Origin: Eutreptiella sp. 'Long Island Sound 2002'
Taxonomy: Eukaryota > Euglenozoa > Euglenophyceae > Eutreptiales > Eutreptiaceae
Assembly: GCA_964036045.1 (NCBI GenBank)
Contig: OZ038386.1
Coordinates: 15,101,433 to 15,165,432, forward strand
Direction: 5' to 3'
Length of the DNA: 64,000 nt
How positions within the stretch are numbered: the stretch's first letter is position 1; every line of letters begins with the position of its first letter. Positions 53,437 to 64,000 of the stretch are shown here, in pieces. The translations under genes and the position numbers were made by a program. The notes under the pieces were generated by a model, which worked only from the letters and a program-made list of their open reading frames with translations, made no database searches and was not told the DNA's origin.

Positions 53437-54360
53437 ATTTCACCCCAGGGATCCACCAGTACCAGTGACCATGGCCATGACCGCCACGCGTGTGAGACGG
53501 ACCAGCAAACAAACATCCGGTGGGACTTGATGCCTGGGAAGCTTATGACCGACACCTACCTGTATTGTGCACACTCCAGCGAGCAACTAACCTGGGACTA
53601 CAACGAGAGGACTCTTGGTCTCTGTGGGGGTTCAACCACGCCAATGAATACACTCGACATGGGGTTCGCCTACCTGGGGCTGCCTACAGCAACGCCAGCC
53701 CACACGCCCATGTCTGCCTGCTTTGGTCCTGGTTAAGCATTAATGACCTACAGGATTATAATTTTGAATCTTTGAAGCCACACGTTTTTTTCTGCAGCCG
53801 CGCCACTGAGCTCTGCACACTCTTCCGGTGTTCACATTATATTATTATTCTTTTTTCGACATCCACAGGAACCTCCTATATAATTTTTGCATTGTTTCAA
53901 CATCTATCTGTTCGAGTTCGAGGAGAGAGCATGGCATAGAGGCATGGCCTTGGTGTACATATCCGGAACCACAAGGCCAGCAATCCAAGCCAAGGCTGTA
54001 CATGGTACAGTGGGCTGTCAGCAGAACCATGGACGGATGTCCAGAAATTGGTGCAGTATATCCTGAGTTATGTCTGCAGGGTTGCCGGGCTGCGGTCGGG
54101 TGAGTGTTTTTTTTTTGTGATTTTGTTGACACAGCAACAGTGAAATTGCTGCGGGGTAAGTAGTAAATACCATGTCTTAGAGTAGAAGTATAGAGAGGGG
54201 TACCCACACCCACAAGACAGACCGGGTGGTGACCCCCCAGATGGGGAAAATAATCTGACTGTCTATGTGCAGGTGGGGTCCATGCAAAACCTATATATCT
54301 TTTTATTTCAGCACACAACAACACCACCAATTTTTCACTGGGTAGTGATAGTTGTGGCTT
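53437..54360 (+). other. Element 2 internal region, right part
   Basis: Continuation of element 2 after the gypsy insertion. Two or three short overlapping ORFs (53520-53939, 53828-54103) without a recognised domain. It looks like decayed or non-coding internal sequence. Confidence 0.6.
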
Positions 54361-54370
54361 GGGAGGGGAG
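54361..54370 (+). other. Element 2 polypurine tract
   Basis: GGGAGGGGAG abuts the right LTR and sets the plus orientation of the element. Confidence 0.8.
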
Positions 54371-54761
54371 TGCAATAGGTTTGGCATAGAGAGGTACTCG
54401 CAGCAATAGGAACAATAGCGCAGGCCCCCGACAGAAGCGCGATCGCGCACAGCGCAGGCGCAGTGCCAGCACAGAAGAGATGAACAGAGGAAAGGAGTTA
54501 AGGTGGACTGTAGAAAAAATGTCGTATGTTGCAGTCTGTTTCATTATTTTGAATGCAATGCATTACTGTGTTGTTGTTACTTGCAGTAACAACAAGATGT
54601 TCAATTGATTCTGACAGACAAGATTATCAAAGTGCTCGTGGGAGATTGGGCTTGCAGGATTTTAATTTTATTATGAAAAACAAAGTGCCGCTGGGAACCA
54701 AAAACTCCGTATGCAGGATTGAGGAGCAAAAAAGATAGACGCGAGGTCTGTTGGAATTATA
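54371..54761 (+). repeat. Element 2 right LTR
   Basis: 391 bp, about 3% different from the left copy, followed by the GTTTG target-site copy at 54762-54766. Confidence 0.9.
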
Positions 54762-54894
54762 GTTTGTAACAATGTTGTCCTTTTGATATGCACGCTAATT
54801 AGCTAGAGCCGAGGGATTAGCACATAAAACACAACTTTTCATGCAAATAGTTTGATCGCATGGGAGGAGGGATATCTCTATGTTGGAATTTGAG

Positions 54895-55375
54895 TGTAAG
54901 TGCAAGGTCTATTGTTTGTTTCTTTTTCTCGGGTCTCTTGAGTTGCCTTGATTGGCAAAGCCTGCTGCTTGTTTGCTTGCTTGTTTCACCCGGTGCCTGC
55001 TGGTTTTACCGGAAGCCAAATCACTCCTCAAAGCAGTACATGCAAGACACCCATATCCCACAGCAGTAACGTACAAGAGTCAAATATGTCGTGAACCGGA
55101 TCCAGTCACAGTAGCAGTGTTGATGGCGGCACCAATAGCAGCAATGGCGGCAAGAGACAATTCAAGGGCTCATCATACCCTATATAAATACATAGCATCA
55201 GGGGCTGAATTGTCTTGCGGGAATACTATGCACGCATCGAAAGGTCGCAAATATTATGCATGCACCGAGAAGCGCTCACAGAAAAGGCGTGAAATTATGG
55301 TCACTATTACCCGGCGCGACCTCTGTAGACTAGCGCTTCTGTCGCTAATGGTAGCGTTTGACGGCCGCAGCTACA
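54895..55375 (-). repeat. Element 3 left LTR (3' LTR in element orientation)
   Basis: 481 bp, TGTAAG...CTACA on the plus strand, so TG...CA ends. Contains AGACAATTCAAG at 55155-55166. Confidence 0.9.
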
Positions 55376-55385
55376 CCCCCCTACC
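55376..55385 (-). other. Element 3 polypurine tract
   Basis: Read on the minus strand, GGTAGGGGGG directly precedes the 3' LTR. Confidence 0.75.
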
Positions 55386-56335
55386 AGGACTTACCCACGG
55401 GGGTGAGGCCGATACCCACAGAGTAGCGAGGCCGGCAAACGTGGCACTCACATGCACATGTATGGGGTATACCACTGCTTGTCCCCCAAATTAGAGGCAC
55501 TCGCAAAGGCTCCGACCAAAGGCAACGCCCGCCTCAAGTCGTCGAATAGGACGCATAGGGTTCGTTCACACCATGCCAGTACAACACGCCATTGTGGTTA
55601 TTCTGTACACCATGTATTTCAACTACTCCTTAAACCGCATGACTCAAGACATCATCAGTTTGGCACAGTCCCACGACCTCTATGTCTCACTTGCATGTCC
55701 ACTGTGGCGTGGTGTCCCTCCAAAACCGAAGGACGCATGGAGCTCACTGTGGCATTAGGAGCACCTGTGACGCGTAGGGTTGGTATGTGTGCCTGTTCTG
55801 GTCATGTTGTCACCTATAAGGACCTTGATGTGAGTGGCCGAGTGAATTGGTCACGTAGCACCATGTCAAAGACACCTCAAGTCCCTCAACCCCACATCCC
55901 TAGGTATTGGACACTGTTACCACAGACTTGTGTGTAGCGTGCGGCGTCACTCCACTGAAGGAAGAAAAGGGTCTCAATTCCGAGAAACGAGACATGGACG
56001 CACCCAACTGGGTCGTAGTAGTGTTGCTGAAGCTCGAGGCTACTGCCCATGCTCCCCAATCTTCACCCTTCCCACAGAGCTTACCACCTTCGATATTTAC
56101 AAAGGTTATTTCAGGGCGGAGATACATACAGGGAGGCGGTGGAGCGTCATTGGGCAAAGCCAAAATCAAAACTTCACTTGGCTTCCCAACACTCCTGTAG
56201 TTCTGGCGCCAACAAATATATATAGAAATGAAGAGAGAGAGAGAGAGGTGACCACAGGCATCAAAACGAATGGGGCTGTGCGCTGTTGAGCGCATGCTTG
56301 ACGGCGCATGGAGAGCACTCCAAGCTCTTGAGTCC

Positions 56336-56945
56336 ACGACAAGGCTATGCTGTCGCCTGACGCCTAGTACTCCTGACTGGCGTTCACGGCTGGTCGCCCT
56401 TCGCTGAGACGCGCTGATGCTGGAGGCTGTCGCCTGACGCGCAGTTCTCCTGACTGGCGTTTACGGCTGGTTGCCCTTCGCTGGGACCCGCTGATGCTGG
56501 AAGCCGTTGCCTGACGCGCAGTACTCCTGACTGGCGTTTACGGCCGGTCGCCCTTCACTGGGACCCGCTGATGCTGGAAGCCATTGCCTGACGCGCAGTA
56601 CTCCTGACTGGCGTTTACGGCTGGTTGCCCTTCGCTGGGACGCGCTGATGCTGGACGCCGTTGCCTGACGCGCAGTACTCCTGACCGGCGTTTACGGCTG
56701 GTCGCCCTTCGCTGGGACGCGCTGATGCTGGAAGCCGTTGCCTGACGCGCAGTACTCCTGACTGGCGTTTACGGCTGGTTGCCCTTCGCTGGGACGCGCT
56801 GATGCTGGACGCCGTTGCCTGACGCGCAGTACTCCTGACCGGCGTTTACGGCTGGTCGCCCTTCGCTGGGACGCGCTGATGCGTGAAGCTGTTGCCTGAC
56901 GCGCAGTACTCCTGACTGGCGTTTATGGCTGGTCGCCCACCACTT
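56336..56945. repeat. 77-bp tandem repeat array in element 3
   Basis: About 7.8 units of 77 bp, phase marked by GCTGATGCTGGA (for example 56413 and 56490). Units differ by a few bases, alternating between two subtypes (GGTTGCCC and GGTCGCCC). The array ends right at the stop codon of the element ORF, so it forms the start of its 3' untranslated part. Confidence 0.9.
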
Positions 56946-56951
56946 GCTGGC

Positions 56952-58397
56952 TTAGCGACGCTTTGATTGCTTGGACTTGCGCTTGTTTTTGCTGGAAGAT
57001 GGCACGGTCCGAAAATCTCGAAGGACTGATGTCAACTCCTTCGCCCACCAGTACTCTAGGCAAGTTGTTCCCTCCTCATTCAATAATTGTCGGCACGAAT
57101 GGTTGCTTGGCAACTCGCTGGTCAAGAGGCAATAAGCAAGGCCACGAATACACAAAGGCTTGTCCTGTAATTCTTCTGCGTGGGTAATTTTTCCCACGAC
57201 CCTCTCAAAGAGCTCTTCAGAAATCCAGTCGTTACCGAAGTACAAACCCTGCACCATGTTCTTCGTGAACCTCTTAAAAAAGGGACCCTCGTACGGTAGC
57301 AACGCTCTTGTGAGTTCCTTGTTTTTGACCGAATGTGTAGCACCTTGAACATAAAAGTTCGACAGACAGTCCTCGTACTCAGGACGCCACCAGTCATCAG
57401 TGCGTGTCGCTTCGAGAACTTCGGTGCCGGTCACTTCAAGAGCTTCGGTGCCTGTCAGCTCAAGAACGTTTTCTGGTCTGGACACTGGTTCTTCGTCACT
57501 GTCCACCCGTGCAACCACATACTCCTGATCAAGAATTTTCTCCGCTCCCCAACACCAGGCTTGTGATTCTGACCATCGAGGATAAGCATGCCTGAGGCGC
57601 ACCCTTTCAGTAGGAGTTAGTTGCACCCAGACAGTTTGGTTGGAGGACTCATACCAGGCTTGTGGATCAGAGTAACCTTCAGACTCCTTCAAATATTTTA
57701 ACATCACCTCTCGCCAGTTTGTTTGACTCACCACTTCGGGGACTTCTGCGTTCCAGGCCTGTTGAGACGCTTGTTCGAGCCCTGTAACCAACACGGTAAG
57801 GACCTTCTGAGCCTCGTACCATGGAACCACGTCTTCCGACTCAAAATCGATAGTTAATTCCAGCGCGGCTGCAGAAAGCTGACAGGAGGTCTTGGCATTT
57901 CTTGTCACCTGTGGCGCCCGCTGAAGGAGAGACACTGGTTCGTCCACTTCTGTTTCATCACAATCCGAATGAAAGAAATGTTCAGGGAAGTAGGGCGCGG
58001 GTTGAGACAGGGGCACTGGTTGTAACGGCGCCTGAGTCAAGGCTCTTGCATGGGCCAACAACGCAATAGGCTCCTGTGTGAGATCTTCGTCGCAATCTGG
58101 CATTTTTTCTGTTCCTTCTGGCTGTTTTCTGTTACGGCGACGCTGCGCGCCTGGGAGACGACGTTGTGTCTTGTCTGGCTCTGCACCAACATTGTTTCCT
58201 TCATCCGAATCCTGGCTGACCTTCAAAACACTTCCTTTGTCTCCGTACGTCGGATGAGCGTCAGCTTGTCCAGAAGCACCTTCGGAGTGCACATTCGGCA
58301 GTGCCGCACCAGCACCCGAATTTGGACAACGCTTGGCGCTTGAACCAAGGCGCTTGAACCAGGCCTTCCACCACTTAGAATTGGAACTTGATATCAT
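56952..58397 (-). CDS. Element 3 single ORF, gag-like or element-specific protein
   Basis: 481 codons, intact, from ATG at 58397; the frame is open further only through a TTG in the LTR. The start lies 20 bases inside the LTR boundary, just past the primer site. The N-terminus has a basic SNSKWWKAWFKRLG helix, then an acidic, Pro-rich middle. The C-terminal half is helical with several Trp and a WYEAQKVLTVL segment, and the protein ends in a Lys/Ser/Arg-rich tail. No zinc knuckle, protease or RT. Being intact in a young element implies selection on it. I do not recognise the family; a divergent Gag is the simplest reading. Confidence 0.7.
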   Translation of the reverse strand: MISSSNSKWWKAWFKRLGSSAKRCPNSGAGAALPNVHSEGASGQADAHPTYGDKGSVLKVSQDSDEGNNVGAEPDKTQRRLPGAQRRRNRKQPEGTEKMPDCDEDLTQEPIALLAHARALTQAPLQPVPLSQPAPYFPEHFFHSDCDETEVDEPVSLLQRAPQVTRNAKTSCQLSAAALELTIDFESEDVVPWYEAQKVLTVLVTGLEQASQQAWNAEVPEVVSQTNWREVMLKYLKESEGYSDPQAWYESSNQTVWVQLTPTERVRLRHAYPRWSESQAWCWGAEKILDQEYVVARVDSDEEPVSRPENVLELTGTEALEVTGTEVLEATRTDDWWRPEYEDCLSNFYVQGATHSVKNKELTRALLPYEGPFFKRFTKNMVQGLYFGNDWISEELFERVVGKITHAEELQDKPLCIRGLAYCLLTSELPSNHSCRQLLNEEGTTCLEYWWAKELTSVLRDFRTVPSSSKNKRKSKQSKRR

Positions 58398-58404
58398 TTG
58401 ATGA

Positions 58405-58416
58405 CTTGAATTGTCT
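58405..58416 (-). other. Element 3 primer-binding site, candidate self-priming type
   Basis: In element orientation AGACAATTCAAG directly follows the 5' LTR (right LTR). It is perfectly complementary (12 of 12) to CTTGAATTGTCT inside the same LTR (plus coordinates 58688-58677). A TATTTATATAG element starts about 24 bases upstream of that site, so the mRNA could start there, as needed for self-priming. No match to a tRNA CCA end. Confidence 0.65.
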
Positions 58417-58897
58417 TGTAAGTGCAAGGTCTATTGTTTGTTTCTTTTTCTCGGGTCTCTTGAGTTGCCTTGATTGGCAAAGCCTGCTGCTTGTTTGCTT
58501 GCTTGTTTCACCCGGTGCCTGCTGGTTTTACCGGAAGCCAAATCACTCCTCAAAGCAGTACATGCAAGACACCCATATCCCACAGCAGTAACGTACAAGA
58601 GTCAAATATGTCGTGAACCGGATCCAGTCACAGTAGCAGTGTTGATGGCGGCACCAATAGCAGCAATGGCGGCAAGAGACAATTCAAGGGCTCATCATAC
58701 CCTATATAAATACATAGCATCAGGGGCTGAATTGTCTTGCGGGAATACTATGCACGCATCGAAAGGTCGCAAATATTATGCATGCACCGAGAAGCGCTCA
58801 CAGAAAAGGCGTGAAATTATGGTCACTATTACCCGGCGCGACCTCTGTAGACTAGCGCTTCTGTCGCTAATGGTAGCGTTTGACGGCCGCAGTTACA
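58417..58897 (-). repeat. Element 3 right LTR (5' LTR in element orientation)
   Basis: 481 bp, one difference from the left LTR. Contains the TATA-like element (about 58702-58712 on the minus strand) and the complement of the primer site (58677-58688). Confidence 0.9.
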
Positions 58898-58902
58898 TTG
58901 AG

Positions 58903-61900
58903 CTCTTCGGGATTTCAAGCTGCACTTCTTGTAACAAGGGTTGTTCACTTGGCCTTGAAACCCTATAAGAGAAACAAAACATTTCATTCCAAGCTTCATA
59001 TATTTGCATATCAAATAGTGGAACTCCGCCTCAATATAGGCGGTGGCAATTTCTTTTTCCCCTTTAAGTGATTTCATCTAAATACCGCCACATATATACT
59101 TTCGGTAATTTCTTTTTTGCATGACGCATTGTTTTTTAGAATAAAAAGAATCGTAATTCAAAGAATTGCTTTGTGTTTTTCCTTTGTAAGTTTCCAGATT
59201 CGTGGTCTCAGTTGCACTCTTTTTTTAACCTTCCAGCAATGCTTTTTTTCCTTGAGCTAGAAAAACGTACTCATCATTGCCTTCAATTTTCAAATTTGAA
59301 ACCAAATATACTATTGTATTGAGCCCGTAATATGTTAGTGGATCGCAATTTGAAATTATTTAGTATTACTGCATACTAGAAAAAATATTCGCCATACATT
59401 AAAGAATGACCAATAGCCCTGAAGGCTACCTTTGATGTATCATATTTGTCTTTGATTTTGCCATGACGTAATGCTCTCACCGTTGTTATCCAAGATGTTG
59501 ATGTAACCACACGTGTTAAACATAAAACTTATCATTTCAAGTGGTAAACCGCAAAAAAGTAATGTGACTGCAAACCTGTTACGATAAAAGATTTGCAACC
59601 TCGTTGGTAGCTTCAATAATCGTTTCAAATGCCGTCCACAAGTTATGGCCTTTTTGTTTTGCCCCACCTGATGCTTCGAGTCTTTGAAGAGGTAGTTGCG
59701 TTGTTATACCCGAAATCGCCCAATGTGGACCAATATGCTACTAAAGTTAGCAGATTCATCATACAAATTTCCTCCTCACAAAGAAACTATTCCAATTCCA
59801 AATGTATAAAACAGATTTCGCAAAAGCAATTGAGAAATGCCTTAGCTCTACGAAGCCACATCACCGCCGATAAGTGGAAGAAAACAAAAAAAAAACTCTG
59901 CAACAGGAAAAAAACAAATCTGCTGGTATGGCACCCATCCTCATACCCATCCTAAGAGTAATCATCGACAACGGTGAAATTCTATCAAGGTATACTGCCC
60001 AAAAAAATGTCTATGAATCATTACTATACTATCCATCATGAAATGAGTCTGTTTTGAAAAAAAGATTTTTACACTGGTGTGTAGGGAACATTCCTTAATG
60101 CCTACATTTCCTTCCCATGCTTAGGTAAGGGCTCTGCTCTCCCTTGGAGATACCGATGTCTAGCTATGATAGTGCACAAACCCAAACGCAGAAATTTTGA
60201 AGGAGCAAAACTTAGATGCTTTTGCAAAAACTTTCCAAAACACCAAGCAGCATGGCCAATGCATTCATGCTGTAGCTACCTCTATAGCAACAAACCCGTT
60301 CTTTACCTTGTTAGTGCTGCACAAACCATGTTTTCTTTTGCTGGGCCAGTTGTGGTGTTCAAAAATACAGGACTTCCATAACCAGTGTCATATGTGAAAT
60401 GCAACTCAAAACCATCAGTGTCTTTGGCTAGCTCTTGAGCTGTTGCCAGAGTTAGGTATTGGGGTGCATTTTACGCATTATTCACACACCTTTTCTTGAA
60501 AGTGACGTTCATCAACAATTGGTCCGCAGTTGAATCCGCGAATGCTTGTGGCACGTGTTTCATAGATCATTCTTGTGCAAAACTTACATTTTTCAAAAAC
60601 TCGCGCTTTAATTCAAAACTTCCAAATTCTAGCTAACATTGTACAAATAGTGACCTAACGGCATTAATTGCAGCGCTCTGCTGTACCTACACATAATCGG
60701 CCTACCTTTTGATGAGTCTTGCCTATATACTTGATGAATGCAATAGGGTTGGCTTTTCCCCTTTCAGCCTTTGGGCTGCCCTCCATGGCATTGGTCCCAA
60801 GACACATTCAAGCCCCTCACACACACACAACATACTCTTGGTGTGGCGTGCACTAGATCCTAGGGGTGCTGAATTACCCCTTTTGTAGCCTGGTGCGCGC
60901 GTGACATAAATCGTGATTGGGTGTGAGCCTGCTAACTTTTAATTGTCCAATTCTGATTTCTGTTGGTCCGAATTTACGAGATCGTGTATTTTTGTAGTTT
61001 TAGACCCATACAATTCTATTGGTGCTTTTGGTTTGGTGTGAATTTGCTGACTTTGTGTTCACACATATTAGAGGTGCAACACACACAATTTTTTGTCGCC
61101 GTAGCGTTAGTTGTGTTGTATAGTACTCAATTGTGTCGCGTTGGTAGTAGTAAAAAACTGAGTGTCTATTTGTTGTGCTCTTGTTTGTATGTTTACTTAT
61201 CTATTTCATAGATGCGTATAAGATGATATTATATAAGGTTTACTGTCTAGGTGTTATGTGATAGCCTATGTGGGAGAACTTCATCAAGGATCAAGACCAA
61301 GTTTGGAAAGTGTGTTTGCTTGCCTTTGTCATTGTGCTTCTACTTTGATCGAGGGAGGTTGTTGGAGTCCACCCATGTACCATGCTAAAGAATACATATA
61401 CTTGGCCGTTGGTAAGTTGGAATTTTTCGATTTCAAGTTCAAAATTTTGACAAGATCGTTGGGAGAAAGTTCTTTGAGAAATGATCAATTTGACCAACAT
61501 CAGAATATCCTTACAACGAACACCATTTTCACCAAAAGATTGCAATTATACAAAGCAATTGTCAATCAATGCCAGAATGCTTTCAAATTTTTGAGATAAC
61601 ACCTTTTAGAATGTTTTTGATACATGCAAATCTTTGTTTGTTCTGTGTTTGGTTGCTAACTATAGCTCTTCTCAGGAGCATGCTTTCAAATTGCATCGGG
61701 CTCCCATTCTTGTGGTGCTCTATTGCTTCGGGCTTGCCGGGTTTGGTCTTTTTTGAAAACTACTATGAAAGAACCAAGGATTTTGCAAAACAAACCTCGA
61801 AACCTGCATTGGAAGCTCTAGATTTCTGTGGTACCATACACATTCCTTGAACAAATAAAATTCATCTCCGATTCTTGACACGAACATGCTGCTCTCATCT

Positions 61901-64000
61901 ATTGAGATGCTGGTAGACACCTTGAAAAGTGCTACAATCGGTAACATGGTACCCAGGGTAAAGGGCCTAGTGTATTCCACCATTGTACTAAGGTAGTTGT
62001 GGTCGTAAGCTGCAGGTGAGCCTACTCCTCGGGTGGAGAAATTTGGTCGATTGGTGCTTGCTTTCTCACCAGAGTCCCGCTGTCAAGTGCTTGGGGAAAA
62101 AGGGTGGGAAACTGAGCTGGATCTAGAAAGAATTCAATCCTAAATATCTACGTAAGTGTGCCAAACGGTTGCTGCGTTTTTAGCACTACCCAGAGATTCC
62201 TATGTAGAGATAGAGACCAAATGGCCGCCGCTTAGGAGATCATGCAAAAAGCTGTTTTTGTAGAGTTGGGTCCAAAGGACTATCAGGGAATACACCACAT
62301 TAAGAACAATGCTCCACGTTGGAGCAAAGGCTTCTAGTATACAAAATTGAACCCAATGTTTGTACACAAATGGATGAACTACGTTTGCTCCACGTTCCCC
62401 ACTACCGTGTGCATCATTGAGTATGTGTGAAATTCTGAGTACCTTTTCTTGCAGCTCGACGTGGGATCCTTTGAACCTTTGAACCCCTACTTGTAGCTTG
62501 TAGCTAAGATCCCTCCTCAAGCGAGGAGGATCATCATACCGGACACGAAGGAATAACTAGGACTCATAATTGAGATGACCTGGTGAACCAACTCATTCAG
62601 CTGGCCATCGATAAGGGGAGCCACGCCAATACAAGTGATTTTGTCCAACACCAGCAAGGTACAAGTGAAGTAGTACCCAGCACCCTCTCGCTCTAAGAGA
62701 CACTGAAAAATGCTTTTTGTTCCTGCCAAGTTATAATTTGGCAGGTTTCTGTAAAACGCAAGCACCCAAAAGGCTGCCTTGCATGTTTACAAAGTGCTTG
62801 CGTTTTACAGTTTCTTGCCGTACCTAGCAGCTTGCCAGCGCCGCTATTGTTCGCAATCTGCGGAATTGGTCAAGAATCCACTTCTTTATCGAATGTTGCG
62901 CTAGATTCTTCAAAGCTCGCATTACTCAACGAGATGATCGTCTTTTGCTGTGGCGCGTCGCTGTCTCTTCAATGGCTGCCTACGCAATTGGTTGATGGGT
63001 TTGTAAAAAAACGTTTTGATGAACATGTCCCATGCACCGCTTAAAAAATGAAACTTTAGAGCAGAATGCGAACTCACCTTGCAGCGAAAACCCTTTTCCC
63101 AATGCAAGGGACATAAGCAATAATGAATTGTAGTCAAAAAAGCCTTAGGGTGAGAATTGGACATACAGGCGGACTGATTTTCTAACAAACTTCGGGAATT
63201 TCTTTTTTTATCAACCATATGCACGGCACACTTGTGACACCAGGAATGCAAGAAGACACAAAGCATCTTAGATTCATCCCCGATTGCTTTTCGGCCCCCC
63301 TTGGCGTCCACAAGGAAATTGCTGCACATTGTCTCTAAAAACCTCCGGAAATGTGACTTTTTATGTGAAAATAATAGATTAAGTATGGGTAGTATACTTA
63401 CTCGTACTGGTTACAAAGATTCTTTTGCCTATTTTTACGAATATGGTGGGGTGGTGGGAGATGGCTGCTTTGATGGAATGGGGTATGACATGAGGTGCAC
63501 ATTTAAATAATGCCGAAAACAATTTATCACACAGATCTCCATGAGGGAGCAACCCGACAAGTTGCGACCTAATAACGACTATTGCGTCGCTTGGGCTGCC
63601 CAAAAGACATCACACAAATTTTTGAATAGAAAATCTAAGGCAAACTTTAGTTTTGGGACATATCGCGTCCTCAAGAGTGCCATTGAATATTCGTTCTACA
63701 ATATTGGACATATGTATGATATATGGGCCATACTTTGGAAATGTTTCCTTCTGCGCACTCTTTACAAAATATGGACCTGTTTTGTTGACTTGGATGACCA
63801 AATTGGGTGTATAACATAGCATCCAAGTTGTCCACAACAGTGTGTACCCAATATCCGTATTTATCCCATGTCCATATTTGTGCAAAACATAGCATTGCTT
63901 GCCTTGTTTCGCGTACGGGCACATGCTGCCACAATGCAATGGTTATGTGGAGTCTTGTATTGATTCAACCTCGCTTTGTGACACATGAGTGCCCCCAAAA
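58903..64000. other. AT-rich region, no supported gene
   Basis: Clearly lower GC than the rest, many short ORFs on both strands, none with a recognised domain. Two adjoining minus-strand ORFs (62765-62517 and 62520-62200, overlapping by four bases) have protein-like composition and might be pieces of one decayed gene. A compound hairpin lies at 62722-62810. Confidence 0.5.
62722..62810. repeat. Two adjacent inverted repeats (compound hairpin)
   Basis: First: CCTGCCAA (62722-62729) with TTGGCAGG (62738-62745), 8 bp, 8-base loop. Second: CTGTAAAACGCAAGCAC (62749-62765) with GTGCTTGCGTTTTACAG (62794-62810), a perfect 17 bp with 28-base loop. No gene context. Confidence 0.8.

Larger units (their letters stand above)
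40257..54761 (+). mobile_element. Element 2: non-autonomous LTR retrotransposon split by a gypsy insertion
   Basis: Two direct 391-bp LTRs (40257-40647 and 54371-54761), perfect 5-bp TSD, polypurine tract before the right LTR, and a candidate self-priming site after the left LTR. After removing the nested gypsy (42103-53436) the internal part is only about 2.4 kb, with one broken gag-like ORF and no reverse transcriptase, protease or integrase. The LTRs differ at about 11-12 sites (roughly 3%), so it is older than its gypsy guest. Orientation is plus, from the PPT position. Confidence 0.9.
54895..58897 (-). mobile_element. Element 3: short non-autonomous LTR retrotransposon with one ORF
   Basis: 4003 bp with two 481-bp LTRs (54895-55375 and 58417-58897) that I find to differ at one base (55371/58893), and a perfect TSD TTGAG (54890-54894 and 58898-58902). 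It lies in minus orientation: PPT GGTAGGGGGG next to the left LTR and the ORF reading leftwards. There is no polymerase, so it must use enzymes in trans, like TR-GAG or LARD-type elements. Near-identical LTRs mean a recent insertion. Confidence 0.9.

Noticed and set aside
54952-55494. Cys/Leu-rich ORFs repeated at 58474-58968
   Set aside because: They lie in the two LTRs of element 3, and the element's orientation is opposite to these frames.
1-64000. CRISPR arrays, bacterial operons or rRNA genes
   Set aside because: Telomere repeats, LTR elements and Nup107 show a eukaryotic chromosome; no regularly spaced repeat-spacer array or rRNA sequence was seen.

Overview
This window is one end of a eukaryotic nuclear chromosome. 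It opens with about 77 bases of CCCTAA telomere repeat (TTAGGG type) and runs inward through a subtelomeric, gene-poor, repeat-rich region. The supported genes have long, almost uninterrupted, GC-rich reading frames. They include a nuclear pore scaffold protein, a Maelstrom-like protein, an ARM-repeat protein and a membrane protein with dynein light-chain-type motifs, which points to an intron-poor unicellular eukaryote (protist or alga). The TTAGGG repeat is shared by too many lineages to name one. Three of the genes have a polypyrimidine tract and AG directly upstream of the start ATG, as expected for trans-splicing or a 5'UTR intron.

Layout. 1-77 is telomere, followed by a C-tract minisatellite and a decayed minus-strand coding region (about 600-2470). 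Host genes, all on the plus strand: 3005-6520 (large membrane protein with a dozen TQT-like motifs and a Ser/Thr/Pro-rich tail), 7928-9619 (secretory or membrane protein with an FN3-like end, 5' exon uncertain), 17713-20289 (RanBP2-type zinc finger plus Maelstrom-like domain), 24405-26807 (Nup107/Nup84) and 33582-36857 (F-box-like start plus about 19-20 ARM repeats). Long stretches between them hold only microsatellites, G/C runs, minisatellites and short dispersed GC-rich motifs.

The right third, 40252-58902, is a retrotransposon cluster. Element 2 (40257-54761, 391-bp LTRs, perfect TSD GTTTG) is split by a young 11.3-kb Ty3/gypsy chromovirus (42103-53436, 784-bp LTRs differing at 2 sites). 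Just downstream is element 3 (54895-58897, minus orientation, 481-bp LTRs, perfect TSD TTGAG), which carries one ORF and a 77-bp tandem array. The gypsy element has an initiator-tRNA-Met-type primer site and joins gag and pol through an in-frame UGA CGG. In elements 2 and 3 the bases directly next to the 5' LTR match no tRNA end; they are perfectly complementary (13 and 12 nt) to a site inside the same LTR. That is the arrangement of fission yeast Tf1-type self-priming. Two unrelated non-autonomous families sharing it, side by side, is the most interesting observation here. From 58898 to 64000 the DNA is AT-rich with no gene I can support.
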